A stretch of DNA of 64,000 bases from Nitrospirota bacterium (GCA_030645475.1 JAUSMA010000014.1:62001-126000), one strand, 5' to 3'. Shown: positions 1-9,254, counted from the first letter of the stretch. Notes: generated by a model not told the origin, from the letters alone. Made by a program: numbers and translations.

Positions 1-2
1 AA

Positions 3-1313
3 GAAAACTTGGGCCCTGCCTGCTCAGACTGTCACACCGAGAAGAACTGGAAGGAGACGGCTGCGAAGTTCAATCACGACAAGACGCGTTACCCCCTCCG
101 CGGCAAACACATCGACGCCAAGTGCCAAGACTGCCATGCCAATGAGCGGTACAAGAACACGCCGATGGATTGCTTCTCCTGCCATAAGAAGGACGACAAA
201 CACAAAGGACAGGAGGGGACGAAGTGTGAGGAATGCCACGACGACCGGTCATGGAAGAAATCGCCGTTCGACCATAATAAATCGCGTTTCCCGTTGATGG
301 GCAAACATGCCAAGATCGAATGCAAGAAGTGCCACCTGACCCCCGCCTTCAAAGATGCGCCACTAGATTGTTACGCCTGTCACAAGAAAGACGACAAACA
401 CAAAGGGACCTACGGAGAGAAATGCGAGACCTGCCACGCGGAAAGCGATTGGAAGACCATCACCTTCGATCATGACCTGCACTCCAAGTACCCGCTACGA
501 GGCCGGCATATCGCGACAAAATGCGAGTCCTGCCATAAGGGGCACCTCTATAAGGACACTACGCCGGTCGCCTGCTTGGCCTGTCACAAAAAAGACGACA
601 AGCACAAGGGCCAGTTTGCCGAACAATGTGAAACCTGTCACACGGAACGGAATTGGAAACTGCTCCTCTTTGAGCATGACCACGACACAAAATATCCGTT
701 GAGAGGGAAGCACCGAACGACAAGGTGTGAGTCCTGTCACAAAGGGCATCTCTATAAAGACACCACGCCGGTCGCCTGCTTGGCCTGTCACAAAAAAGAC
801 GACAAGCACAAGGGCCAGTTTGCCGAACAATGTGAAACCTGTCACACGGAACGGAATTGGAAACTGCTCCTCTTTGAGCACGACCACGACACAACGTATC
901 CGCTACAAGGCAAACACCGAACCACGACCTGCGAGAGTTGCCATACGGGACGGCTCTATCAAGACAAGACACCCACAGCCTGCTACGCCTGCCATAAGCT
1001 CGACGACGTACACCGGCGCAGGTTGGGCACCGAATGCCAGAGCTGCCATAGCATACGCGACTGGAAGCTCTGGGACTTCGATCACGATACCAGGACCCGA
1101 TTCAAGCTGGAAGGTGGGCACAAAGGAGTCGAATGTGCTGCGTGCCATAAAGATCGGATGGAGGCGAAGGTCAAGACGTCAGCACAATGTGTCAGTTGCC
1201 ATAAGAAAGACGATAAACACGAGGGGAATTACGGCCTGCAATGCGAGCGCTGCCATGACACGTCGATATGGAAGAGCCTCAAGCCCGGAACGGGATCGTT
1301 TCGTTTTCGGTAA
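3..1313 (+). CDS. multiheme c-type cytochrome, 5' end cut by window edge
   Basis: The reading frame is open to the left edge of the window, so the start and any signal peptide lie upstream. I count 19 CXXCH heme-binding motifs in the visible part, arranged as a repeated unit of about 65-68 residues. Each unit reads roughly H-x-YPL-x-GKH, CxxCH, YKD-TP, CxxCHKKDDKHKG, CxxCH and WK, so three hemes per unit. Many extra histidines (FDH, GKH, DKH) could be distal heme ligands. Proteins of this type are exported, hemes are attached in the periplasm, and they carry electrons or form extracellular conduits; that role is inferred. Two adjacent units are nearly identical in DNA (positions 525-932). The gene ends with a heme-free basic tail. 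The exact family and electron partner are not recognisable. Confidence 0.9.
   Translation, partial: ENLGPACSDCHTEKNWKETAAKFNHDKTRYPLRGKHIDAKCQDCHANERYKNTPMDCFSCHKKDDKHKGQEGTKCEECHDDRSWKKSPFDHNKSRFPLMGKHAKIECKKCHLTPAFKDAPLDCYACHKKDDKHKGTYGEKCETCHAESDWKTITFDHDLHSKYPLRGRHIATKCESCHKGHLYKDTTPVACLACHKKDDKHKGQFAEQCETCHTERNWKLLLFEHDHDTKYPLRGKHRTTRCESCHKGHLYKDTTPVACLACHKKDDKHKGQFAEQCETCHTERNWKLLLFEHDHDTTYPLQGKHRTTTCESCHTGRLYQDKTPTACYACHKLDDVHRRRLGTECQSCHSIRDWKLWDFDHDTRTRFKLEGGHKGVECAACHKDRMEAKVKTSAQCVSCHKKDDKHEGNYGLQCERCHDTSIWKSLKPGTGSFRFR
525..932 (+). repeat. tandem 204-bp repeat inside the multiheme cytochrome gene
   Basis: Copy 1 begins at 525 and copy 2 at 729, an offset of 204 bp or 68 codons. 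Positions 561-676 and 765-880 are identical over 116 bp. Differences appear only outside this core, for example at 554, 560 and 677. Identity that includes third codon positions points to recent duplication or gene conversion rather than old repeat divergence. Confidence 0.9.
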
Positions 1314-1358
1314 GCTGTATGCTCTCTGTGAACGCACACAATAGAGAATGGTTAATCC

Positions 1359-2921
1359 ATGTATTACAAAGATATTTCACATATTATTCGCTTCTTTGCT
1401 TTTTCCCTCGTTCTGTTCCTGGCCTACCAGATCTGGATGAAACCAACTTATTTCAGTCCAGTGCCATTGCCTCAACCGTCCGAGGGGACTGCGGCATTTC
1501 CCCCTCCCTCAGACCCTGATCAAATCCTCAGGTCAGAGCATGGGCGGTGGAGCGAGCCGCAAACACGACTCCTAGAATTCAATCAGCCCCCGAACTCGAA
1601 ACTTGGTTCGATTCGCGAGGACCTTGAGAAGGGAAACTACGCTGAGACCGAACGTCATCTACTCGCACTCCCTGAAAAAACGCTCACGAATAGACAAATC
1701 CGTAAATATGTTGCCGCGCTCTGGAATAATCTCGGCATTCAACAGGAAAAGTTCGGTGGGATAGAAGTCTCGGTCAAAGCTTTCAAGCGATCCGTGTCGC
1801 TCGATCCATCGAACCCCGTCGCACACCTCAACTTGACCCAGGCCTACTGGGGGCTACGCGATCCAGCCATGACGCCGCAGTTTCTTGAAACAGTGATCCG
1901 CCTCATCCCTCAGGATCCGTTCCCTCATCTCGCCCTCGCGGATCTCCTGCTGGAGAAAGGCCAGGTCACCGCGGCAGCTACCCACCTGAGCCAAGCCCGC
2001 ACACGAGCAGAGGCCGATGCCACACTGCGGCCTTATCTGAAAAAGCTGACCGCCAAAGCCGAGTTCGCTACTCCAGTAAACCAATCGGTCGTACGCGTAG
2101 CCCCGTCCCTCACATTCGTCGCACCGACTCCCGGCCCACAAAACAGGCAGCCCCCTCCATCCCTTGTAGCACCCGCGAGCCAGGCCCTCACCGTGAGCAT
2201 AGGCCCTTCGGAGGAACGGCCACGACAACTCTCTCCTCCTGAAACCGGGCACTTCACCGTTCAGTTTGACGGATCTCCTGATCAGGAAACCTGGACCCGC
2301 ATGAAGGCAATCCTGGACTATGCGTACGAAGAGGTCACTCAAAAATTTGGCCACGTCCCCTCTAAACCCATAACGGTCATCCTTCATACCAACCAGAAAT
2401 TTTCCGGACCGCCTGGCTCCCCCGCCTGGGCCGATAGCTTGTTTGATCGCGCCTCAGGAGCCATCCACATTCCGACACAGGGTGCGATGGAGGACTTGGG
2501 CTTGTTCAGCCGCATCGTTCGACATGAATTCGTCCATGCCCTTCTCTTTGAGTACATGAAAGGGCGCAGCACCGTAGCGCCCACCTGGCTCATAGAGGGT
2601 CTCGCGATGCACTTAGCGGAGGATCCCTGGGCTGACATGGAAGAGAGCAAACAACCTGGCGCAGCTCTCATTCCACTAACGTCGCTACAAGGAGCATGGG
2701 GAACGCTCCCGAGTGAATCGGTGCTGACCGCCTACCTTGCGGCCAGCTCAGCAACGCAACTTCTTCTGGATCGCTATAGCCTGTACAACGTGCGGCGGGT
2801 GATGAGGGCCCTACAAGAAGGGCAGTCGCTTGACGCGGCCATGCAACAAAAGTTGTCGGTGCCGTATGACCAGTTTCAGCGCCAGTGGGAAAAGACTAGC
2901 AAACAGACAAATAACGGATGA
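1359..2921 (+). CDS. membrane-anchored TPR protein with gluzincin-type (MA clan) metallopeptidase domain
   Basis: The protein has 520 residues. An N-terminal hydrophobic segment (about residues 9-26) looks like a signal anchor. Residues 80-230 contain TPR-like helices, including the KAFKRSVSLDPSNPVAHLNLTQ stretch region. A proline-rich linker follows. The C-terminal part (about 310-510) carries HEFVH at residues 389-393 and WLIEGLAMHLAE with Glu413, the HExxH...E zinc site of peptidase MA-like domains. The catalytic part is therefore probably periplasmic. It begins 45 bp after the cytochrome gene on the same strand and could be cotranscribed with it. No strong ribosome binding site is visible. 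Substrate unknown; a role in envelope or cytochrome maturation would be a guess. Confidence 0.75.
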   Translation: MYYKDISHIIRFFAFSLVLFLAYQIWMKPTYFSPVPLPQPSEGTAAFPPPSDPDQILRSEHGRWSEPQTRLLEFNQPPNSKLGSIREDLEKGNYAETERHLLALPEKTLTNRQIRKYVAALWNNLGIQQEKFGGIEVSVKAFKRSVSLDPSNPVAHLNLTQAYWGLRDPAMTPQFLETVIRLIPQDPFPHLALADLLLEKGQVTAAATHLSQARTRAEADATLRPYLKKLTAKAEFATPVNQSVVRVAPSLTFVAPTPGPQNRQPPPSLVAPASQALTVSIGPSEERPRQLSPPETGHFTVQFDGSPDQETWTRMKAILDYAYEEVTQKFGHVPSKPITVILHTNQKFSGPPGSPAWADSLFDRASGAIHIPTQGAMEDLGLFSRIVRHEFVHALLFEYMKGRSTVAPTWLIEGLAMHLAEDPWADMEESKQPGAALIPLTSLQGAWGTLPSESVLTAYLAASSATQLLLDRYSLYNVRRVMRALQEGQSLDAAMQQKLSVPYDQFQRQWEKTSKQTNNG

Positions 2922-2960
2922 TCGCCTCTGGCCCTGTCGCGCAAAGTAGGGCGGTCATCC
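2916..2960. terminator. hairpin between convergent genes
   Basis: An 11-bp inverted repeat, GGATGATCGCC (2916-2926) with GGCGGTCATCC (2950-2960), has one G-U pair and overlaps the stop codon of the TPR-peptidase gene. There is no T-tract, so it may be a weak bidirectional terminator or a mRNA-stabilising stem. Confidence 0.35.
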
Positions 2961-2979
2961 TCCTTGCGACAGAGTATCT

Positions 2980-3633
2980 CTACCTACCTCCGCCTTTCAG
3001 CCTTACCACCAGAACTCCGTCCCGGATCGTGACGAGCACGGCAGACACGCGTGGATCGTTCGACACTGTTCGGTTCAACTCTTGAATAGCCGCCGTCTTT
3101 TCATCCGGCGGAGGCTGCTTCAGCACATCCCCGTCCCACAGGACGTTATCGATCAGGATCACGCCGGTCGGCGAGAGCAGATCCAACGCCCGCCGGTAGT
3201 AATTCAGATAGCTCACTTTGTCGGCGTCGATAAAGATCAGATCGAACGGTCCCGTGAGCTGCCGCATCGTATCGAGTGCAGGCCCCATGCGAACCTCGAT
3301 CTTCTTGCCAATGGGCGAGCGCGCGAAATACTGGCACGCGAGCGAGGCTGACTCTTCATCGACTTCGCAGGTGATCACCGTTCCATCCGCCGGTAACGCT
3401 TCCGCAAAACAAAGGGCGCTATAGCCGGTGAACGTGCCGATCTCCAGCACCCGCCTGGCACGCACCAACTGCGCCATCATTTTGAGAAAGGCCCCTTCGA
3501 GCGGCCCCACGATCATCTGCGGAGACTCCATGCGCCGCTGCGTCTCTTCCCGCAAGGCGCGGCAGAGGTCGGACTCCGGCATGGAATGGGCCTGGGCATA
3601 GGCTTCGATGTCGGCAGAAACGAGAGTCTTCAT
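2980..3633 (-). CDS. class I SAM-dependent O-methyltransferase (caffeoyl-CoA OMT-like)
   Basis: The 217-residue protein matches the small-molecule O-methyltransferase family (MdmC/CCoAOMT type). Motif I is VLEIGTFTGYSALCFAEALP near residues 62-81 and binds S-adenosylmethionine. The FDLIFIDADKVSYLNYY stretch around residue 130 and the LIDNVLWDGDV stretch around 160 supply the metal-binding Asp/Asn residues of this family. It is cytoplasmic, and the length is normal. It is convergent with the peptidase gene and divergent from the carboxypeptidase gene, with no operon partner. The methyl acceptor cannot be predicted. Confidence 0.88.
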   Translation of the reverse strand: MKTLVSADIEAYAQAHSMPESDLCRALREETQRRMESPQMIVGPLEGAFLKMMAQLVRARRVLEIGTFTGYSALCFAEALPADGTVITCEVDEESASLACQYFARSPIGKKIEVRMGPALDTMRQLTGPFDLIFIDADKVSYLNYYRRALDLLSPTGVILIDNVLWDGDVLKQPPPDEKTAAIQELNRTVSNDPRVSAVLVTIRDGVLVVRLKGGGR

Positions 3634-3743
3634 TCCTCTGGCTCACTCCTGGTTTGAAAACGGCTGGTTCCTTGCGTACACTGCCTCGAACGTGCAGATC
3701 AGCGCGATCATACCATGACGATTCCTGGAGGAGACACCCTACC

Positions 3744-5276
3744 GTGAAGACCCTGAAGACTGTGGAAGATTTGACGACCAGACTCTTGGAGATCCAGCGC
3801 ATTAACAGCGCGGCCGCACTTCTCTCCTGGGATCAAGAGACCTATATGCCAGCCGGCGGAGGCGAAGCCCGTGCCGAGCAGATTTCAACGCTCCAAGGCA
3901 TTGCACACCAGAAGCTTGTCTCACCGGACATTGAACGATTGCTCGTCGCCTGGATCGATTCTGAGACGGGTGAGATTCGTGACAGCCCCGGAGATGCCTG
4001 GGACGAACCCTCTCGCTCCTTACTCCGTGAAGTGTGGCGCGACTATAGTCGCGCAAGAAAGCTCCCCTCCGATTTTGTGGTGACACTCAGCCGGGAATGT
4101 TCGCTGGCGCAACAAGTGTGGGCCGAGGCGAAGAAGGCGAGCAACTTCGCCATGTTTCTTCCCAATCTCAAGACTATTCTGTCGCTCAAACGGCAGGAGG
4201 CCCAGTATCTCGGCTATAAGGACTCGCCCTACGATGCGTTATTGGATATGTACGAACCAGGCTCGACGATTGCCGCGCTCCGCCCGCTGTTCGCACAGGT
4301 GAAGGCACGTCTCGTTCCGCTACTGCAGAAGATTCAGAATAGTTCAGTGCAAGTCGACGATGCCGCGCTCTTCCGCAGCTTCGACGTGACCCGACAGATG
4401 GAATTCGGCCGAATGGTCTTGACTGCCATGGGTTACGACTTCGAACGGGGACGCCTCGATCTGTCAGCCCACCCCTTCACGACCTCCTTTCACCCGACGG
4501 ATGTGCGTGTCACGACGCGTGTCTTCGAACATGACCTGCAATCCTGTTTATTCAGCTGTATCCATGAGGGGGGCCATGGCCTGTACGACCAGGGGCTCGA
4601 TACGCGCTACTACGGGACGCCGCTCGGCGACTCCGTCTCGCTGGGCATTCATGAGAGCCAGTCGCGCATGTGGGAAAACTGCGTGGGCCGCTCGCGATCC
4701 TTCTGGCGCTTTTTTTATCCCCTGCTGCAACAGACGTTTCCTCTGCAATTAGGCGCGCTCGATGGGGAACAATTCTATGCTGCCATCAATCGCGTCAAAC
4801 CATCGATGATTCGAGTCGAAGCCGACGAGCTCACCTACAATCTCCACATCATGCTGCGGTTTGAGATTGAGCAGGATCTCATCGAAGGGCGGACGAATCC
4901 GGAGGACCTGCCGGGGATCTGGAACCGGAAGATGGAAGAATACCTGGGCATCGTCCCCACGAACGATGCGGAAGGAGTGCTGCAAGACGTGCATTGGTCG
5001 TTCGGCGCCTTCGGCTACTTCCCGACCTACACGCTCGGAAACCTCTACTCCGTTCAATTCTACGAACAGGCCCTGCGGGAAATTCCACGGCTGGAGGAAA
5101 AGATTACGGCAGGGCAACTCATCGAGCTGCGGCGCTGGCTCGAGCAGAAGATTCATCGCTGGGGCCGGATGTTCACGCCAGACCATTTGGCCCAGCGCGT
5201 GACGGGAAAGAGCCTCGACCCTGAACCGTTTCTATCGTATGTCGAGAAAAAATATGGCGAGATCTACAAGCTCTAG
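3744..5276 (+). CDS. thermostable carboxypeptidase 1, M32 family (carboxypeptidase Taq type)
   Basis: A metal-dependent cytoplasmic carboxypeptidase of 510 residues, the usual M32 length. The zinc site is HEGGH at residues 274-278, followed by the family HESQSR motif (Glu304) and the C-terminal DVHWSFGAFGYFPTYTLGN block. The frame stays open up to 3654, but that extension runs into the divergent methyltransferase leader. The GTG at 3744 has a GGAGGAG ribosome binding site (3727-3733) at good spacing and fits family N-termini, so I use it. It probably releases C-terminal residues during peptide turnover. It appears monocistronic. Confidence 0.93.
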   Translation: MKTLKTVEDLTTRLLEIQRINSAAALLSWDQETYMPAGGGEARAEQISTLQGIAHQKLVSPDIERLLVAWIDSETGEIRDSPGDAWDEPSRSLLREVWRDYSRARKLPSDFVVTLSRECSLAQQVWAEAKKASNFAMFLPNLKTILSLKRQEAQYLGYKDSPYDALLDMYEPGSTIAALRPLFAQVKARLVPLLQKIQNSSVQVDDAALFRSFDVTRQMEFGRMVLTAMGYDFERGRLDLSAHPFTTSFHPTDVRVTTRVFEHDLQSCLFSCIHEGGHGLYDQGLDTRYYGTPLGDSVSLGIHESQSRMWENCVGRSRSFWRFFYPLLQQTFPLQLGALDGEQFYAAINRVKPSMIRVEADELTYNLHIMLRFEIEQDLIEGRTNPEDLPGIWNRKMEEYLGIVPTNDAEGVLQDVHWSFGAFGYFPTYTLGNLYSVQFYEQALREIPRLEEKITAGQLIELRRWLEQKIHRWGRMFTPDHLAQRVTGKSLDPEPFLSYVEKKYGEIYKL

Positions 5277-5373
5277 GCGAGAGGCGCAGGGCTAGGGGCA
5301 AGCGGCGAGAGCCCACCGAACCTATTGACATCCCCTCGCCAAGCGCCTCGCAACCCTTGCCTCCTCGACGAGG

Positions 5374-5937
5374 CTAATAACCCATCGCCTGATTCAGCTT
5401 GGCGAGCGCCGGCGCAGGCAGCAGAAACTCCGCCTGCACCTCGATTCGTGACGGCACCAGAAGCGTCGTATGGAAGACAATATCGCGAATGGCGATCTTA
5501 AATTCAGGATCCTGAGGCGTACTGAGTTCAACTGATTCGACCGACTGGGTAATGGCTCCGCTATCCTGAGGGCCATAGACCGTCACGACCGCCTTCAAAA
5601 TCTCCATGACCTTCTCGTTCGTCTCAACTCCCTCGATACCCTTCTCCAACAAGGGAATGGCCTCTTCCCGTGCCTGGTCAGACAGGGTGAAGTTTTCCAC
5701 CCGCTCTTTCCGGCGCAGTGAGGTGAGATCGTTGTCGAGATCCTTGCTGAACGCCCCGTAGGCGAACCGGAAAAATTCAAAGTGGAAGCCCTTGAATCCC
5801 TTGCCGAACATTTGCAATTCGCATAAGAAGCAGAGCTGCTGCAGTTTCACATCGCTGAGCAGCCCATGCGGCTCCGCCAGATGCAGGACATAGAGCAGGA
5901 GGGCCCGGTCGACCGTGATTTGATTAGGTTTTCGCAT
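5374..5937 (-). CDS. Panacea/DUF4065-like (SocA-type) protein, orphan
   Basis: A 187-residue soluble protein. The stretch KLQQLCFLCELQMFGKG, then FRFAYGAFSKDLDNDL, resembles the DUF4065/Panacea pattern (KLQKLLYF..., then YGPYS..L..DL) found in SocA-like antitoxins and some phage proteins. The C-terminal 80 residues have no recognisable motif. No toxin-like partner lies beside it: the neighbours are a carboxypeptidase (convergent) and fur (divergent). It could be a solitary adaptor. The family call rests on motif resemblance only. Confidence 0.5.
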   Translation of the reverse strand: MRKPNQITVDRALLLYVLHLAEPHGLLSDVKLQQLCFLCELQMFGKGFKGFHFEFFRFAYGAFSKDLDNDLTSLRRKERVENFTLSDQAREEAIPLLEKGIEGVETNEKVMEILKAVVTVYGPQDSGAITQSVESVELSTPQDPEFKIAIRDIVFHTTLLVPSRIEVQAEFLLPAPALAKLNQAMGY

Positions 5938-6092
5938 TCGCTGATGCCTCGCTCATGCCGTGGTTGGGACGGCACACTATAAACAGCGCCGGAGTTCTCC
6001 GTCAATTCCTCTTCCCCTTCCCGCTCCAGACACAATGCCCCTTGACCGGCTAGGCAGTTTCGTCTTTAATGAGGCCCCATCGGAGGCCCGTC

Positions 6093-6527
6093 ATGGCAGC
6101 GAAGCATGTGAAGGAAATGGAGGCGCTCAAGGAGCACCTCGGCAAACATCAGCTCAAACTCACGCGCCAACGTGAATTGATTCTGAGCGCCTTCCTCCGG
6201 CAAGAACATATTACCGCAGAAGCCATGTACCACCAACTAGCCAAGTCCGATCCGCATCTCGGGCTCGCCACCATCTATCGAACACTCAATCTGTTCTGCG
6301 ATGCCGGTCTTGCACAAGCGCGCCACTTCGGCTCTCAGACGCAGTACGACAACATCGCGCACAAGGGCCACCACGATCACCTGATCTGCACCGGCTGCGA
6401 TAAGATTGTAGAGTTTGAAAACTGCGACATTGAGCGCCTCCAGGAAGAAGTGGCGACCCAGAACGGATTTATCATCAAAACTCATCGACTTGAGCTCTAC
6501 GGCCTCTGTTCTCGCTGCCGCCATTGA
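6093..6527 (+). CDS. fur: Fur-family ferric uptake regulator
   Basis: A 144-residue Fur-family repressor. The winged helix lies in the N-terminal 85 residues (KLTRQRELILSAFL, then GLATIYRTLNLF). The dimer/metal part contains HKGHHDHLICTGC and a terminal CSRCRH, giving two CxxC pairs and the His-rich site typical of Fur/PerR/Zur proteins. I chose ATG 6093 because GGAGG at 6082-6086 sits six bases upstream; an in-frame ATG at 6069 has no site. The family includes Zur and PerR. The downstream iron importer and nearby Fur-box-like sites favour Fur, but iron specificity is inferred. Confidence 0.88.
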   Translation: MAAKHVKEMEALKEHLGKHQLKLTRQRELILSAFLRQEHITAEAMYHQLAKSDPHLGLATIYRTLNLFCDAGLAQARHFGSQTQYDNIAHKGHHDHLICTGCDKIVEFENCDIERLQEEVATQNGFIIKTHRLELYGLCSRCRH

Positions 6528-6574
6528 CGAAACCGCTTTTTTTTAGTATCATTTTGAGACAGCTTATCAATTTC
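6524..6574 (+). promoter_or_regulatory. sigma70-type promoter with possible Fur site before the iron importer
   Basis: TTGACG (6524-6529), a 17-bp spacer and TATCAT (6547-6552) form a good promoter whose -35 overlaps the fur stop codon. A 19-bp window at 6556-6574 matches the E. coli Fur consensus GATAATGATAATCATTATC at 12 of 19 positions. That is weak alone but is placed where a repressor would cover the start site. Confidence 0.55.
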
Positions 6575-6592
6575 AATTCCATAAGGATCCCC

Positions 6593-7636
6593 ATGGCATT
6601 TGTATGCTCTCTCCCAATAATATGGCGACGGACCATGCTCTCCTCTCTCATGCTGCTCGTGGTCGCCTGGATCTTCGTACCCTCCGCCCCGGCCGCCGAT
6701 AAAATCACCATCTACTCCGGCCGCTCGGAACGTCTCATCAAACCGGTGCTCGATGCCTTTACGGCAAGTACCGGAATCCAGGTCGAACTGTTGTCCTCCG
6801 GCACGACGGAATTGGTCAATCGGCTGAAGGCGGAAGGCGAGCGCACTTCGGCCGACCTCCTGATCACGAACGATGCCGGCAGCCTGGAGTTGGCACGGAC
6901 CGCCGGCCTCCTCCGCCCCCTGAACATGAGGGAAATCGAACGGGCCATCCCCGCGCAGTTTCGCGCACCGGACAATGCCTGGGTGGGTCTCTCCGGACGA
7001 TTCTGGATCGTGGTCTACAACACGACCATGGTGAAGCCGGACCAGGTGAAATCGCTCCTCGACCTCGCCGATCCAAAATGGAAAGATAAGATTGCGATTC
7101 CAAATTCTGGCAGTGAATATCTGCAAGCCGGCGTGTCGGTTATTCGCGCCACGCATGGCGAGGAGAAGACCAAACAATTTCTGCAAGGTCTCAAGACCAA
7201 TGCAGATAGCCAGGTCTACCAGAAAAGCTCACAGATCGTGGATGCCGTGGCCAAGGGACAGGTCGCACTGGGCATCGTGAATCACTACTACGTCTATCGT
7301 CATCTTGCCTCGCAACCCACCGCGCCGATCGCCGTGCTGATGCCGGACCAGCAGGAAGGCGGCATGGGGGCGATCATGAATGTCGCCGGTGTCGGCATCA
7401 TCAAGTCAACCAAGCACCTCGACAGTGCGAAGTTGCTCGTGGAATTCCTGGTCGCTCAAGCAGGACAGAAGTTGTTTGCCGATCTCGACAAGGAGTACCC
7501 CCTCCATGCAGATGTGAAAGCAGATCCGGCGCTCGTGGACCGGAAGAGTTTCCGTGCCGCGCTGGTCCCCCTCACCAAGTTGGCTGAATTGCGCGAACCG
7601 ACCCTCACACTGATCGAACAAGTGGGTCTCCGGTAA
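6593..7636 (+). CDS. fbpA: Fe(III) ABC transporter periplasmic binding protein (FbpA/FutA type)
   Basis: The solute-binding protein of a ferric-iron importer, 347 residues from ATG 6593. A signal peptide (hydrophobic about residues 15-29, probable cleavage after SAPAA) is followed by DKITIYSGRSERLI, the usual start of mature FbpA-like proteins. The paired tyrosines in HYYVYRHL correspond to the Tyr-Tyr iron ligands of the family. I chose ATG 6593 because AAGGA (6583-6587) precedes it and because a longer frame from 6524 would place the promoter inside the gene. It is followed by permease and ATPase genes at short spacing, forming one operon downstream of fur. Confidence 0.9.
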   Translation: MAFVCSLPIIWRRTMLSSLMLLVVAWIFVPSAPAADKITIYSGRSERLIKPVLDAFTASTGIQVELLSSGTTELVNRLKAEGERTSADLLITNDAGSLELARTAGLLRPLNMREIERAIPAQFRAPDNAWVGLSGRFWIVVYNTTMVKPDQVKSLLDLADPKWKDKIAIPNSGSEYLQAGVSVIRATHGEEKTKQFLQGLKTNADSQVYQKSSQIVDAVAKGQVALGIVNHYYVYRHLASQPTAPIAVLMPDQQEGGMGAIMNVAGVGIIKSTKHLDSAKLLVEFLVAQAGQKLFADLDKEYPLHADVKADPALVDRKSFRAALVPLTKLAELREPTLTLIEQVGLR

Positions 7637-7651
7637 TCGAAGGAACCCACC

Positions 7652-9235
7652 GTGAACACGATTCGCCGCCAACTGACGTCGCCACTCCAACTCTTCGCCT
7701 TAGCCACGGCTGGCATCATCCTGCTCCCGCTCGGGTACGTCACATCACAAGCCCTCTCCGCTGATCCCGCCGTCTGGAGCCGTTTGTGGGCAACCCGTAT
7801 CCCCGAGCTCCTGTTCAACACCGTCTCACTAGCCGCCAGCGTGGCCGTCATCACCTTGTTCCTCGGCGTGTCGACCGCCTGGCTGGTCACACGTGTGGAA
7901 TTTCCCGGTCGCAGACTATGGGAGGGGGCTCTGGTCCTTCCATTGGCGATGCCGACCTATGTGCTGGCCTACGTCTACTCCTACATTCTTGGGTTCGGCG
8001 GTCCCGTCGAGCATGTCTGGCAACTCCTGGCAGGGCCCCAGGCCAGGATTTTTTCTCCTCATAGTTATTGGGGTGCAACGCTGGTGATGGCGCTGGATAC
8101 GTTTCCCTTCGTCTATCTGCTCAGCCGGAGTGCGCTCCTCAGCATGAACGTGTCCTTCGAAGAAGTGGCGAGGGCCAGCGGCGTCTCTCGCCTCTCGACC
8201 CTCTGGCGCGTCACCCTGCCGCTGATGCGCCCCTCGATTGCCGCCGGTGTCGCGCTCGTCATTTTGTATGTCGTGTCGGACTTCGGCGCGGTCTCCTTGC
8301 TGCGCTACCAGACCCTCACCTATGCCGTGTTCCAGCAGATGACCGGCCGGTCCGACAATACCGCGGCGAGCATCTTGAGCCTCTTACTGGTCGGGCTGGC
8401 GCTGATTTTCCTGATCACGGAACGCTGGTTCCGGCAGAAGAGCCGGTTCTATCAGACCACCGGTCGCTACCGGGCGCCGCAACGGCAGCGTTATGGATGG
8501 ATCGGCACGCTTGCCGTCACAAGCTATCTCGGACTGATCGTCGGCGCAGCCTTCGCACTTCCGGCTGCACTCTTGATTCAATGGAGCCTGTCGCCTGAGG
8601 CACAGGCCACTCTCGACAGCCGCTTCTTCGGATTCGTCTGGAACAGCGGCGTCCTAGCGGCCAGTGCTGCCACCGGCGGCGTCTTAATCGGCTTGCCGCT
8701 CGCCTATCTGGCGAGCCGCCGCCCGACCTTCCTGAATCTAAGCTGCCTCCAGGCTGCCTATGCCGGCTATGTGCTGCCGGGACCGGTTGCCGCCCTAGCT
8801 GTCCTCGTCCTCTTTACCAAACTGGCCCCGATGTTCTATGGCTCAGTCCTGATCCTGATCGTGGCCTACGTGATCCACTTTCTCCCGGCCGGGCTCCAGT
8901 CTCTGGAGCCGGCGCTCCAGCAAATTACGCCAAATCTGGAAGAAGTCGCACGCACGCTCGGCTTTGGAATGCGTGGTACCTGGCGCCGGGTCACCCTGCC
9001 GCTCGTGCGGAACGGATTCGTCGTCGCCTGGGTCTTGATGTTCCTGCAAACGATGAAGGAGTTGCCCGCAACCCTCTTGTTGCGGCCGGTGGGATTCGAC
9101 ACCCTGGCCATTCGCGTCTGGATGGAAGCGAGCGAGGAATATTTTCAACTCGCGGCCCCTTCCGCACTCTTGATCGTCGTACTGAGTCTTCCGGCATTGG
9201 CCTTGTTGGTTTCAAAAGATTGGCGCGCAGCCTAA
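7652..9235 (+). CDS. fbpB: Fe(III) ABC transporter permease (FbpB type, duplicated domain)
   Basis: An inner-membrane permease of 527 residues with two binding-protein-dependent transport domains, so about twelve transmembrane helices. Each half carries an EAA loop that docks the ATPase: EVARASGVSRLSTLWRVTLP in the first half and EVARTLGFGMRGTWRRVTLP in the second. Such fused permeases are typical of FbpB/SfuB iron(III) and thiamine importers. GTG 7652 has AAGGA at 7640-7644. It lies 15 bp after the binding protein gene and 19 bp before the ATPase gene. Substrate assignment depends on the binding protein. Confidence 0.9.
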   Translation: MNTIRRQLTSPLQLFALATAGIILLPLGYVTSQALSADPAVWSRLWATRIPELLFNTVSLAASVAVITLFLGVSTAWLVTRVEFPGRRLWEGALVLPLAMPTYVLAYVYSYILGFGGPVEHVWQLLAGPQARIFSPHSYWGATLVMALDTFPFVYLLSRSALLSMNVSFEEVARASGVSRLSTLWRVTLPLMRPSIAAGVALVILYVVSDFGAVSLLRYQTLTYAVFQQMTGRSDNTAASILSLLLVGLALIFLITERWFRQKSRFYQTTGRYRAPQRQRYGWIGTLAVTSYLGLIVGAAFALPAALLIQWSLSPEAQATLDSRFFGFVWNSGVLAASAATGGVLIGLPLAYLASRRPTFLNLSCLQAAYAGYVLPGPVAALAVLVLFTKLAPMFYGSVLILIVAYVIHFLPAGLQSLEPALQQITPNLEEVARTLGFGMRGTWRRVTLPLVRNGFVVAWVLMFLQTMKELPATLLLRPVGFDTLAIRVWMEASEEYFQLAAPSALLIVVLSLPALALLVSKDWRAA

Positions 9236-9254
9236 TAGGAAGGATTGTGATTTC

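Noticed and set aside
24-972. Long open frames antisense to the multiheme cytochrome
   Set aside because: They reflect the repeated, stop-poor sequence of the cytochrome; no start signals or recognisable protein features.
3654-3743. Extended start for the M32 carboxypeptidase
   Set aside because: GTG 3744 has a strong GGAGGAG site and the extension does not fit the family.
5277-5373. Inverted repeats (GCGAG...CTCGC) as a terminator
   Set aside because: The arms are short and imperfect and there is no T-tract.
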